From G963663315 sp965208975 (GTDB taxonomy: Bacteria; Pseudomonadota; Gammaproteobacteria; Arenicellales; Poriferihabitantaceae): DNA of 64,000 nt. Within the stretch, counting starts at the first letter, position 1. Each line of letters begins with the position of its first letter. Both the position numbers and the translations under genes were made by a program. The stretch covers positions 310,001 to 374,000 of the forward strand of contig CBDBQH010000001.1 of NCBI GenBank assembly GCA_965208975.1, written 5' to 3'. The notes below the pieces were generated by a model. That model did not search any database. It was not told where the DNA came from and saw only the letters and a list, made by a program, of their open reading frames with translations. Below, piece after piece: positions 53,635 through 62,155 of this stretch.

Positions 53635-56094
53635 TCATCCCCGCATTCTTTTTGCTCCGGGGTCATACATTGCGGACAAGCTGGCCTGGGCTGGAACAAT
53701 ACGTCCAGCCACCTCAATGGCAAACGTTGCGGAGGTGATATAGTCCGCGCTTACCCCATCCTCATGGTAGACATAGCCTAAGCCGACCGCCCCTCCCAGA
53801 GTGTGGCCATAGTTACCCGAGGTCAGGTGTCCGACCCGCTGGCCGTCTCGCAAAATGGGTTCGTGGTGATACAGTACTTCTGCCGGGTCCTGTAGCAGGA
53901 ATTGCACCATACGCTTTTTTTTCCAACTCCCGGTCTCTTTTTGCCGGAGCATGGAGTCGCGGCCAATGAAAGGAATATTCTTTTCATAATCGCAGACAAA
54001 TCCAAGGCCGCATTCCAACGGCGTATCTGTTTCGGCGACATCATGGCCGAAGTGCACGAATTTCTTTTCGATGCGGCCACTGTCCAGCGCATGCAGTCCG
54101 GCCATCATCAGGCCGTATTTTTCACCCGCCTGCCATAGCGTATCAAATCCATGACGCGCCATGTCGGTGGGGATGTACAACTCCCACCCCAGCTCCCCGA
54201 CATAGGAAACCCGGGCCGCTCGTCCTGCCGCACACCCTATTTCGACGGGCCGGGACATGCCGAACGGGAATGCCGGCGTACTCATGTCAATGTCGAGAAC
54301 ATCGCTGAGAAATGCCCGGCTGTTCGGCCCCATTACGCCCAGAACCGCCAGCGAGCTGGTGACATCGGTGACCGTGCAAAAGGCGTCTTCAGGGATATTA
54401 CGCGCCAGCCAATCCAGGTCCTTGTGGGTGACTGCGGCGGCGCTCACCACCAGAAACTGATTCTCTTCGAGCCGGGTCACCGTCAGGTCCGCCTCAATGC
54501 CGCCCCGTTCATTCAGCCAGTGGGTGTATACCATCGCGCCGGGCGGGACATCGACACTGGCGCTACAGATTCTCTGCAATACACGGCAACTGTCCTTGCC
54601 CTGTACCAGGTATTTGGAAAAGCTGCTCTGGTCGAACAGGGCTACGTTCTCACGAAACGCCCGGTGCTCCGCAGCCGAGTATTCGAACCAGTTCTGTTTG
54701 CCGAAGCAGTATTCATATTTCGGGGCGACGCCGCGCGGGGCAAACCAGTTCGGCCGCTCCCACCCGGCCACTTCTCCAAAACAGGCATTGCGTTCAACCA
54801 GCTTTTCGTGGATCGGGGAGTGGCGTACATTTCTGGAGGTCTCCATCTGCCGGTATGGCCAATGGTGATCATATAACAGCCCGAGAGTTTCACGAACCCG
54901 GTTTTCAAGGTACTGCCGGGTTCCCTGAAATGAATACATACGACGAATATCCACGCTCCACAGGTCCAGCGGAGCATGGCCGTAGTGCATCCACTCGGAC
55001 AGCGCCTTGCCGACGCCGCCGGAGCTCTGTATACCAATCGAATTCAAACCCGCCGCGACGAAAAAATTCCGTACCTCGGGGGCTTCGCCAATGTGAAACT
55101 GATCGTCCGGGGTAAATGATTCAGGCCCGCAGAAGAACTTTCGCCAACCGACCTCCCGCAATATCGGTACGCGCTCCATCGACTTTTCCAGTACAGGCAT
55201 CATCTGTTCATCGAAGTGACCGTCGATTTCATCGAAACTGAAATCCGCTGGAATCCCGTCCTGTCCCCATGGAATTGCATTCGGTTCGAACTGTCCGACC
55301 AGCAGGCTGCCCGCGTCCTGTTTGTAATAAGAATAATTGTCATGATCCCGCATCACTGGCAGATCCAGTGGCAGAGAATCCAGTTTTTCAGTCACCGCAT
55401 AATAGTGTTCCGCGGCGTGAAGCGGGACGTTGACTCCGGCCATCCCGCCGACTTCCCGCGCCCACATTCCGGCGCAATTCACTACAAATTCGGACTGGAT
55501 ATCGCCCTGACTGGTGTTGACTCCGCGAACCCGCCCATTCTCGACCACGATGCCGGTAACGACCACTCCTTCCAGGCACAGGGCTCCCCGACTGCGGGCG
55601 CTTTTGACAAAGGCGGCGGTTACGTCCACCGGGCTTGCGTAACCATCCTGCGCTACCCAGGTTCCACCGAGCAGGTCTGCTGTTTCCAGATAAGGGTAAA
55701 GCTCCCTGATTTCCTGCGGCGTGACCATATCCACACGGGTTACCCCGAAAGCGTTATTCATAGAGGCTACCCGTTTCAACTCCTCGAACCGCCCTGGACT
55801 GTGTGCGATACTGAGTGAACCCACTTGTTTGAATCCGGTTGATTGCCCGCTTTCTTTCTCTATTTCCGCCAGAACCGACATGGAATACTGCGCCATTCTG
55901 GCGTGGCTTTCATCGGCGCGCATGGTGCCGATCAGTCCGGCGGCATGCCAGGTGGTTCCGCAGCTGAATTGGCTGCGTTCAAGCAGTACCACATCGCTCC
56001 AGCCGATTTTAGCCAGATGGTAGGCTACGCTGGAGCCGATGACACCGCCGCCTATAATCACCGCGCTTGCGGTTGCTGGAAGTTCCGGGGGCAT
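53635..56094 (-). CDS. Dimethylglycine/sarcosine dehydrogenase-like flavoenzyme with GcvT domain
   Basis: An 819-residue two-domain enzyme. The N-terminal DAO-type FAD domain has VIIGGGVIGSSVAYHL and TTWHAAGL, whose His50 is the expected covalent FAD site. A middle FAO-type region is followed by a C-terminal aminomethyltransferase (GcvT) fold (YLVQGKDSCRVL, SYVGELGWELYIPTDMA, GLHALDSGRIEKKF, GYVYHE). Such enzymes oxidatively demethylate dimethylglycine or sarcosine and pass formaldehyde to tetrahydrofolate. The precise substrate cannot be told. It converges on mnmG. Confidence 0.85.
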   Translation of the reverse strand: MPPELPATASAVIIGGGVIGSSVAYHLAKIGWSDVVLLERSQFSCGTTWHAAGLIGTMRADESHARMAQYSMSVLAEIEKESGQSTGFKQVGSLSIAHSPGRFEELKRVASMNNAFGVTRVDMVTPQEIRELYPYLETADLLGGTWVAQDGYASPVDVTAAFVKSARSRGALCLEGVVVTGIVVENGRVRGVNTSQGDIQSEFVVNCAGMWAREVGGMAGVNVPLHAAEHYYAVTEKLDSLPLDLPVMRDHDNYSYYKQDAGSLLVGQFEPNAIPWGQDGIPADFSFDEIDGHFDEQMMPVLEKSMERVPILREVGWRKFFCGPESFTPDDQFHIGEAPEVRNFFVAAGLNSIGIQSSGGVGKALSEWMHYGHAPLDLWSVDIRRMYSFQGTRQYLENRVRETLGLLYDHHWPYRQMETSRNVRHSPIHEKLVERNACFGEVAGWERPNWFAPRGVAPKYEYCFGKQNWFEYSAAEHRAFRENVALFDQSSFSKYLVQGKDSCRVLQRICSASVDVPPGAMVYTHWLNERGGIEADLTVTRLEENQFLVVSAAAVTHKDLDWLARNIPEDAFCTVTDVTSSLAVLGVMGPNSRAFLSDVLDIDMSTPAFPFGMSRPVEIGCAAGRAARVSYVGELGWELYIPTDMARHGFDTLWQAGEKYGLMMAGLHALDSGRIEKKFVHFGHDVAETDTPLECGLGFVCDYEKNIPFIGRDSMLRQKETGSWKKKRMVQFLLQDPAEVLYHHEPILRDGQRVGHLTSGNYGHTLGGAVGLGYVYHEDGVSADYITSATFAIEVAGRIVPAQASLSAMYDPGAKRMRG

Positions 56095-56157
56095 AATGAA
56101 TGTTTCCTGTGAGTCAATAAAGGATGATGAGGAATTGGATTGACCGGATAAAAACCG

Positions 56158-58350
56158 TCAGTTCCGGTTTTTGATGTTGCGGGGCCTCGCGGACTTCTTG
56201 CGATGCCTGGTTTTCAGTCGAGCCTGGGCGTATGCGATCAATTGGTGCTGGCAGCCGACGGCTTCAGGTGACTTGCGGGTGCGCTTGATGTAGGAACCAT
56301 CCGATTGCATTTCCCATACGTCCACATCATCTTCGAGTAACGTGTCGAGAATCAGGCGAAGCTCGTTCTTTAATGATTTTCGGTTGATCGGAGTCACCAC
56401 CTCAACCCGGCTTTCCAGGTTTCTTTTCATCAGGTCGGCGGAACCGATCAGATACTCTTCCTCTCCCCGGTTCCAGAAATAAAATACCCGGCTGTGCTCA
56501 AGGAAGCGGCCGACTATGCTGATCACGGTCACATTTTCGGACAGTCCTTTTATCCCCGGACGCAAGCGGCAGGTATCCCGAATGATCAGATCGACTTTGA
56601 CTCCTGCGACTGATGCGCGATACAGGGCTTCCACAATATCCCGGTCTTCAAGGGCGTTCGACTTGATCTGGACCAACCCCTTGCCGCCCTGGCCCACGTG
56701 AGTGATTTCCCGGTTGATTTTGTCGATTAGCTCTTTTTTCAGTTGTTTCGGAGAAACCAGGAGTTGTTTGAAAGTCCGTTTCCTGGAATGGCCGGTAGTC
56801 AGGTAATTGAATAACTCGGTGGTGTCGTTGCCGATATGATGGTCGCAGGTCAACAGTCCAAGATCCGTATATTGCCGCGCCGTGCCGCCATGATAATTGC
56901 CGGTGCCGATATGGATATAGCGTCTGAGCTTGTCCACATCCTGCCGTACCACCATTAACACTTTGCAGTGGGTTTTCAGGCCGATTACGCCGTAGGTGAC
57001 GTGGATGCCGGCGCGTTCCATCCGTTCGGCCCATTTGATGTTGGCGGCCTCATCGAATTTTGCCTTCAGTTCAACCACCACTGCGACTTGTTTCCGGTTA
57101 TTCGCGGCCTGGATTAGCAAATCGACAATGCGGGTTTCCTCGTCCGTCCGGTACAGGGACATCTTGATCGCCCGCACCTGTTCGTCATTGGCGGCTTCCT
57201 TCAGGAAGCGGACGACCGAGGCATTGAATGATTCATAGGGATGTTGCAGCAACATCGAGTGAGCTTCGCGGATGGAGTGAAAAATACTGCGCTGCCCATC
57301 CTGCAGCCTGTGATGATTGATGGGCAGGTGCGGGGGGTAATGAAGCTCCGGCCGCGGCAACGATACCAGCTCGAACAGGTCTTTCTGGGCGAGCAGGCTG
57401 CCGGATTCGAATACGTCCATTTCCACATTCAGGCCCAGCTGTTCCGCCAGCGTTTTCTTTCTGTCGTCCGACATGCCGCGGTTGACCGCAATGCGGACGA
57501 TCGGGGCGATTCGCCGGTCGCGCAACTCGGATTCAATCATCGCCAGCAGGTCACTGACCCCGGACTCCTGCTTTTCCGCCGCCGCGTTCCTCGAGATATA
57601 GAAATAGTCAAATTCAAAATCCTTCTCGCCGGGGAAAAGCAGGTCCAGATTGTGGGCGATGATTTGTTCCAACGGAACAAAATGAGCGCCCCCCGGAAGC
57701 TGGACGAATCGCGGCACGTCAGCGCCAACCGGAACCTTCACCCTGGCCAGGAACGGCTCTTCATCCTGAGTGACAGGCAGGGTTACCAGTATGTTCAGCG
57801 ACAAATTGGAAATGAACGGGAAAGGGTGGGCCGGATCGAAAATCTGCGGCGTGACCAATGGGAAAATGTTCTCGAAATAGTGTTGCCGCAGGGTATCTCG
57901 TTGCTCCCGGGCCAGCTCACCGTAATCCAGTATACGAATATCCCTGGCGTCCAGTTCGGCCAGAAGTTCAGGCAGCGCCTGATCGTTGATCATTTCGAGT
58001 TCCTCGACCAGCGTCCGGCACTCTGTCAGCTGTTGCTCCGGACTGCGCCCGTCAACCGTGAGTTCGACAACGCCAGCCATCACCTGAAGTTTCAGGCCGC
58101 CGATGCGTTTCATGAAAAACTCATCAATGTTTGAGGCAAAGATCGCGAAAAATTTGAGGCGCTCAAGCAGGGGGTTATCGTGGTCCATCGCCTCACACAG
58201 TACCCGGCGATTGAATTGAAGCCAGGTAATCTCCCGATTCAGATAAAGATCGCAGGCAGTCAGGTCATGTTCAACCCGGTCCGCGGCAGCCGGTTTGCTG
58301 TCCGCTGTCCGTGTCAGCGGAGGCTTGTCGATAGCTGGATTCGATGACAT
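56158..58350 (-). CDS. ppk1: Polyphosphate kinase 1
   Basis: Reversibly polymerises ATP gamma-phosphate into polyphosphate. The four-domain PPK1 layout is visible: N-terminal LNREITWLQFNRRVL and FFAIFASNIDEFFMKR, central catalytic ALRMSLYRT-type region (AIKMSLYRTDEETRI), the phosphohistidine segment VIGLKTHCKVLMV, HIGTGNYHGGTARQYTD, and C-terminal GSADLMKRNLESRVEV. It is 730 residues, family length. The N-terminal 27 residues are unconserved. Divergent from the CorC-like genes; ppx is not adjacent. Confidence 0.95.
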   Translation of the reverse strand: MSSNPAIDKPPLTRTADSKPAAADRVEHDLTACDLYLNREITWLQFNRRVLCEAMDHDNPLLERLKFFAIFASNIDEFFMKRIGGLKLQVMAGVVELTVDGRSPEQQLTECRTLVEELEMINDQALPELLAELDARDIRILDYGELAREQRDTLRQHYFENIFPLVTPQIFDPAHPFPFISNLSLNILVTLPVTQDEEPFLARVKVPVGADVPRFVQLPGGAHFVPLEQIIAHNLDLLFPGEKDFEFDYFYISRNAAAEKQESGVSDLLAMIESELRDRRIAPIVRIAVNRGMSDDRKKTLAEQLGLNVEMDVFESGSLLAQKDLFELVSLPRPELHYPPHLPINHHRLQDGQRSIFHSIREAHSMLLQHPYESFNASVVRFLKEAANDEQVRAIKMSLYRTDEETRIVDLLIQAANNRKQVAVVVELKAKFDEAANIKWAERMERAGIHVTYGVIGLKTHCKVLMVVRQDVDKLRRYIHIGTGNYHGGTARQYTDLGLLTCDHHIGNDTTELFNYLTTGHSRKRTFKQLLVSPKQLKKELIDKINREITHVGQGGKGLVQIKSNALEDRDIVEALYRASVAGVKVDLIIRDTCRLRPGIKGLSENVTVISIVGRFLEHSRVFYFWNRGEEEYLIGSADLMKRNLESRVEVVTPINRKSLKNELRLILDTLLEDDVDVWEMQSDGSYIKRTRKSPEAVGCQHQLIAYAQARLKTRHRKKSARPRNIKNRN

Positions 58351-58379
58351 GGGGGGTCACTCCGGGTTCGTATCATGCG

Positions 58380-58423
58380 ATTATACAATTTTAATTGAAA
58401 TCAGGGTCATATTCAGTCATATT
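58380..58423 (-). promoter_or_regulatory. Candidate ppk1 promoter with 8-bp direct repeats
   Basis: On the minus strand a perfect TATAAT lies at 58380-58385, 30 bp before the ppk1 start, with no good -35. Direct repeats GTCATATT at 58406-58413 and 58416-58423 lie where an activator would replace the -35. The GTCAT core recalls the PhoB box half-site, but the period is 10 bp rather than 11. Confidence 0.4.
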
Positions 58424-58500
58424 ACTGGCAATCCAATCTTGAGGAGCATGCTCTTACATGTCCGAACACCCTCCCAGTCTGTTATTAACCGAAAATTTTG

Positions 58501-59883
58501 ATGGAACAGTTTGCGCACACCATGAATCAGCATTGGCTGTCTGTGGTCGAATACTTTGCATTCGATCTACAGATGCTTACGCAACCGGACATGATCGTCC
58601 GGCTGGTGGTGCAGCTGTGCCTGCTGGTTTGTTCGGCGTTTTTCTCCAGCTCTGAAATCGCGTTATTTTCTCTTTCCCGGCTTGATCTGCAGCAGCTACG
58701 TCGCGAACAGAACCCTCAATCAAAAACCATCCATGAATTGCTGGATCAGCCGCGGCGGCTGATTATCTCCATCTTGAGCGGTAACGAGCTCGTCAATATT
58801 GCCGCTATCGCCAACATGGCATTCATACTGACCACGCTGTATCCGGTGGAGCAGGTCGTAGTGATCAATCTGCTGGTCATGGCGCCATTGATGCTGTTGC
58901 TCGGTGAAGTGACGCCGAAAACCATTGCGGTTGGCAATCCGGTTCGTTACAGCACTCGAATTGTGGCTCAACCGCTGGCCTTGTGGATCCAGGTTATTGC
59001 GCCGGTTCGTTGGGCCATTCGGGGCATCGCAGATCGAATCACGACTCTTTTAGTCGGTGAAATCAAGACAGCCGACAACATTTTGCATGTAGATGAATTC
59101 CTGACCCTGGTTGAGCAGGTTTGTGAAGAAGGTACGCTGGACGACACCGAACGCGCCCTGATCTACAATTTGCTGGAGGCCAATGAAACCGAGATTGTTG
59201 AGGTCATGACACCGCGGACGCGGATGTCGTTCCTGAATGTCGCGATGAGCGTTCCGGAAATGGTGGAGAAATTCATTTCCTGCCGCCATCCCAGAGTGCC
59301 GGTGTTCAAGACCCATCGGGATAACCTGGTCGGTTTCGTCCATGCCGAAGACATCCTGCGTCTGGTACTGGACGGCGAAGATCTGGAAGCGCTCCAGCCG
59401 GAGGACATCATGCACCCCCCGGTAGTCGTGCCGTTGACAAAAAAAGTCGATGAAATGTTTGACTTCTTTCAGTCGAATCGAGTGCGGGCGGCGGCCTGCC
59501 TGAACGAGTTTGGCGGGGTTGAGGGCTTCATTACCATGCGCGGCGTATTGAACTTCATTTTTGGTGATGTCAGTGGCGGCTCGAAAGCGACCGCGGAGTT
59601 TTATGCGGAAAAAGATTATAATATCTACGAAGTCCCCGGAGATATGAAGCTCAATGATTTCAATAATCTGACGAATTTCGGTATTGAAGATCCCCGAATG
59701 ACCACGGTCGGAGGGTACGCTTTCCGTCTGCTGGACCGGCTACCGCGGGAAGGAGACCGTGTCGAGAGTGAAGATATTCTGATACGGATTATTGAAATGG
59801 ATGATCACCGTATTGCCAGGGTGCGCGTCGCCAGGGGCATGGATGAAGATGAATTTGACGATTTGACGGAGAAAGCGCCATGA
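58501..59883 (+). CDS. CNNM/CorC (HlyC) family transporter-associated protein, copy 1
   Basis: A 460-residue protein with a DUF21 (CNNM) membrane domain of about four helices (CSAFFSSSEIALFSLSRLDL, LGEVTPKTIAVGNP), a CBS pair beginning MTPRTRMSFLNV, and a C-terminal CorC_HlyC domain (EVPGDMKLNDFNN, DRVESEDILIRI). Related proteins are linked to magnesium or other cation efflux. ATG 58501 is preferred over the adjacent TTG 58498. It overlaps copy 2 by ATGA. Confidence 0.88.
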   Translation: MEQFAHTMNQHWLSVVEYFAFDLQMLTQPDMIVRLVVQLCLLVCSAFFSSSEIALFSLSRLDLQQLRREQNPQSKTIHELLDQPRRLIISILSGNELVNIAAIANMAFILTTLYPVEQVVVINLLVMAPLMLLLGEVTPKTIAVGNPVRYSTRIVAQPLALWIQVIAPVRWAIRGIADRITTLLVGEIKTADNILHVDEFLTLVEQVCEEGTLDDTERALIYNLLEANETEIVEVMTPRTRMSFLNVAMSVPEMVEKFISCRHPRVPVFKTHRDNLVGFVHAEDILRLVLDGEDLEALQPEDIMHPPVVVPLTKKVDEMFDFFQSNRVRAAACLNEFGGVEGFITMRGVLNFIFGDVSGGSKATAEFYAEKDYNIYEVPGDMKLNDFNNLTNFGIEDPRMTTVGGYAFRLLDRLPREGDRVESEDILIRIIEMDDHRIARVRVARGMDEDEFDDLTEKAP

Positions 59884-61139
59884 CCGCGATTGTATTGATA
59901 CTCGCCATCCTTGTTCTGTTGTTATTGAAGGGGTTTTTCTCCGGCTCTGAAATTGCCCTGGTCAATTCGGACAAGGTGAAACTGACGGCAAAAGCCAATC
60001 AGGGTCACCGCGGCGCGATTGAGGCGCTGAAACTGTTCAAAACCCCTGATGTGATGCTGGGTACGACCCTGGTCGGCACCAATGTGGCGACTGTGGCCCT
60101 GACCACATTAGGAACCCTGTTGTTTATCAGCGAGTTTGGCGATCAGGGGGATCTTTACGCCTTCCTGGTTCTGACTCCGGTTCTTTTGATTCTGGGTGAG
60201 ATTGTCCCGAAAAGCATCTTCCAGCAGAAGTCGGACGAGATCGTTCCGGTCGCGATCTGGCCGATCAGGATATTTTCCCTGATCTTTTATCCGGTGATAT
60301 TCATTTTTTCGCGTGTTGCCCGATTGATCGCCAGGCTGGTGGGTGGCGGCAAGGTTGAGCAGAATCTGTTCATGACTCGTGAACAGATTCGGTTGGTGGT
60401 TGATATGACCGAAAGAACCTCGTCCATCGACGCGTTTGACCGCGGTCGGATTCGACGGGTGATCCGGTTCGGGGAAACCACCGTGGGGGAGGCGATGATT
60501 CCGATTGCCGAAGTCACGGCGATCAGTGATACGCGCAATATCCTGCGCGCGATAGCTACCGTCCGGCGCATGGGATATAACCGGCTGCCCGTCTATCAGG
60601 GCAATACCAGCAATATCATCGGTATCGCAACCCTGACCACCTGGGATTTGATGGATTCAACCATTTCCGCAAAGCCGCTGGATGATTTCATCAAACCGGC
60701 GCAATATGTCCTGCAATTTCAGACGATTGATCAATTACTGCCCATCCTGCGGCAACGGCACGACCACATGGCCGTGGTTGTAGATGAATTCGGCTCCGCA
60801 ATCGGCATCATTACCATGGAAGATATTGTCGAAGAGGTGGTCGGAGATATTGATGTCGGCTATGATTTTGAGGAATATCTGCCGCGGCGAAAACGCTTTT
60901 TCCAGAAATTACAGGGAAATCAGTATCTGGTTGACTCCAGACAATCGGTGTCCGAGGTCAATGAAATCCTGGAAATCAACCTGAATACCAAAGTAGCGCA
61001 CACGATTGGTGGACTGGTCATGTCGCAGTTGGGGCATATCCCGGAACAAGGTGAATATCTGATTGAGCAGGGATACCGATTCGCTGTTGAAGAACGCACA
61101 GAAAAGGCGATTGTGAGTTTGAAAATAGAGCGGTTATGA
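59880..61139 (+). CDS. CNNM/CorC (HlyC) family protein, copy 2
   Basis: A 419-residue paralogue of the preceding gene with the same order of domains: DUF21 (KGFFSGSEIALVNSDKVKL, ILGEIVPKSIFQQ), CBS pair (MIPIAEVTAIS; GSAIGIITMEDIVEEVVGDI) and CorC_HlyC (YLVDSRQSVSEVNEI). The ATGA overlap suggests equimolar expression and perhaps a heteromeric assembly. The stop codon lies within a 14-bp tandem repeat. Confidence 0.88.
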   Translation: MTAIVLILAILVLLLLKGFFSGSEIALVNSDKVKLTAKANQGHRGAIEALKLFKTPDVMLGTTLVGTNVATVALTTLGTLLFISEFGDQGDLYAFLVLTPVLLILGEIVPKSIFQQKSDEIVPVAIWPIRIFSLIFYPVIFIFSRVARLIARLVGGGKVEQNLFMTREQIRLVVDMTERTSSIDAFDRGRIRRVIRFGETTVGEAMIPIAEVTAISDTRNILRAIATVRRMGYNRLPVYQGNTSNIIGIATLTTWDLMDSTISAKPLDDFIKPAQYVLQFQTIDQLLPILRQRHDHMAVVVDEFGSAIGIITMEDIVEEVVGDIDVGYDFEEYLPRRKRFFQKLQGNQYLVDSRQSVSEVNEILEINLNTKVAHTIGGLVMSQLGHIPEQGEYLIEQGYRFAVEERTEKAIVSLKIERL

Positions 61140-61172
61140 GTGACGGTGTATGAGTGACGGTGTATGAGTGAC
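61136..61172. repeat. 14-bp tandem repeat over the stop of CorC copy 2
   Basis: ATGAGTGACGGTGT occurs at 61136-61149 and 61150-61163, with a partial third copy at 61164-61172. The first copy holds the stop codon. Each unit carries ATGAGTGA, so spurious starts are possible, but none leads into ampD. Confidence 0.9.
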
Positions 61173-61186
61173 ACGATGGGAACAGC

Positions 61187-61807
61187 ATGACTGCCACCGG
61201 CCCGCTCCTTTCCTCGTTTGTGCATTGTTCCGATTCAGGATTGGTACAGGATACCTGTTTTATTCCGTCACCCAATTTTGATGAGCGTCCCGACCGATTG
61301 GATGTCTGTGCGCTGGTGATTCACGCGATCAGCTTGCCTCCCGGCTGTTATCATAATCAGTATGTCCAGGATCTGTTCACCAACTGTCTGGACCCTGGGG
61401 CGCATCCTTATTTTGAACAGATAGCGGAGCTTGCCGTTTCCGCTCATTTTTATATTGAGCGGGAGGGGCGGTTGATTCAGTTTGTGGCAACCCATCATCG
61501 CGCGTGGCATGCCGGGGCATCGGTGTTGCGGGGACGCCCGCGGGTGAATGATTTTTCGATAGGGATTGAGCTTGCGGGCAGCGATCATGATGAGTTTGAA
61601 TCCGCTCAATACCTCACTCTTGCGCGGCTGACTCGTTGTCTGTTATCAGCGTATCCGAAAATCACCCCCGGCGATATTACCGGGCACAGCGATATAGCCC
61701 CTGGCCGCAAGACAGACCCCGGCCCGCGCTTCGACTGGAAGCGATACCGGGAGTTGCTGGACACGCCCACCACATCCGTCATTCCCGCCCTTCCGTCATT
61801 CCCGTAA
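61187..61807 (+). CDS. ampD: 1,6-anhydro-N-acetylmuramyl-L-alanine amidase AmpD
   Basis: Cytoplasmic zinc amidase that recycles anhydro-muropeptides and thereby limits AmpR-type beta-lactamase induction. It opens SPNFDERPDRLDV, zinc His46 is in LVIHAISLPPG, the family motifs LFTNCLDPGAHPYF and RAWHAGAS follow, and the remaining ligands lie in GHSDIAPGRKTDPGPRFDW. The last 12 or so residues (SVIPALPSFP region) and the stop are read from the dispersed palindromic repeat, so the 206-residue protein has a repeat-derived C-terminal tail. Confidence 0.95.
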   Translation: MTATGPLLSSFVHCSDSGLVQDTCFIPSPNFDERPDRLDVCALVIHAISLPPGCYHNQYVQDLFTNCLDPGAHPYFEQIAELAVSAHFYIEREGRLIQFVATHHRAWHAGASVLRGRPRVNDFSIGIELAGSDHDEFESAQYLTLARLTRCLLSAYPKITPGDITGHSDIAPGRKTDPGPRFDWKRYRELLDTPTTSVIPALPSFP

Positions 61808-62155
61808 AGCTTGTCCCCGGCTCCGAACGGGGAACGGCAATCCACGACCTCATGGAATCTGTAATTACCGATACGTAGAGCCTGCCCCCGGCTTGATCGG
61901 AGGGGCGCCCCTTGTGGGTGCCCGCTATCGTTTGAACCCTGTTCCGGCGGTTGCGGGAGGGTACAAGACCCTCCCCTACGATAACGGCAGGCGCAATCAC
62001 TCCCCCCTTGAGGGGGAGCAATTCAATCACTCCCCCTCCCCGATCAGGTTGAGGACAGGCTTTGAGGGGGAGTCCAATCCGCAAAGCGGATTGGGTGGGG
62101 GGTATTTTACGGATTCGGTGGGGTATTCCCGCTTCGCGGGAATCCTGTCACCCCC
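61793..62155. repeat. Palindromic repeat cluster between ampD and the Calx-beta autotransporter
   Basis: About 360 bp without a gene apart from the end of ampD. It holds: an inverted copy of module A (61793-61844); module B palindrome GGGAGGGT / ACCCTCCC (61955-61975) with CCCCTACGAT; a CTCCCCC / GAGGGGGAG inverted repeat (62000-62018); a perfect CCAATCCGC-AAA-GCGGATTGG (62074-62094); and a perfect ATTCCCGC-TTC-GCGGGAAT (62125-62143). Modules A and B also occur together at 22953-23053. The hairpins probably end transcription from both flanking genes. Confidence 0.85.
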
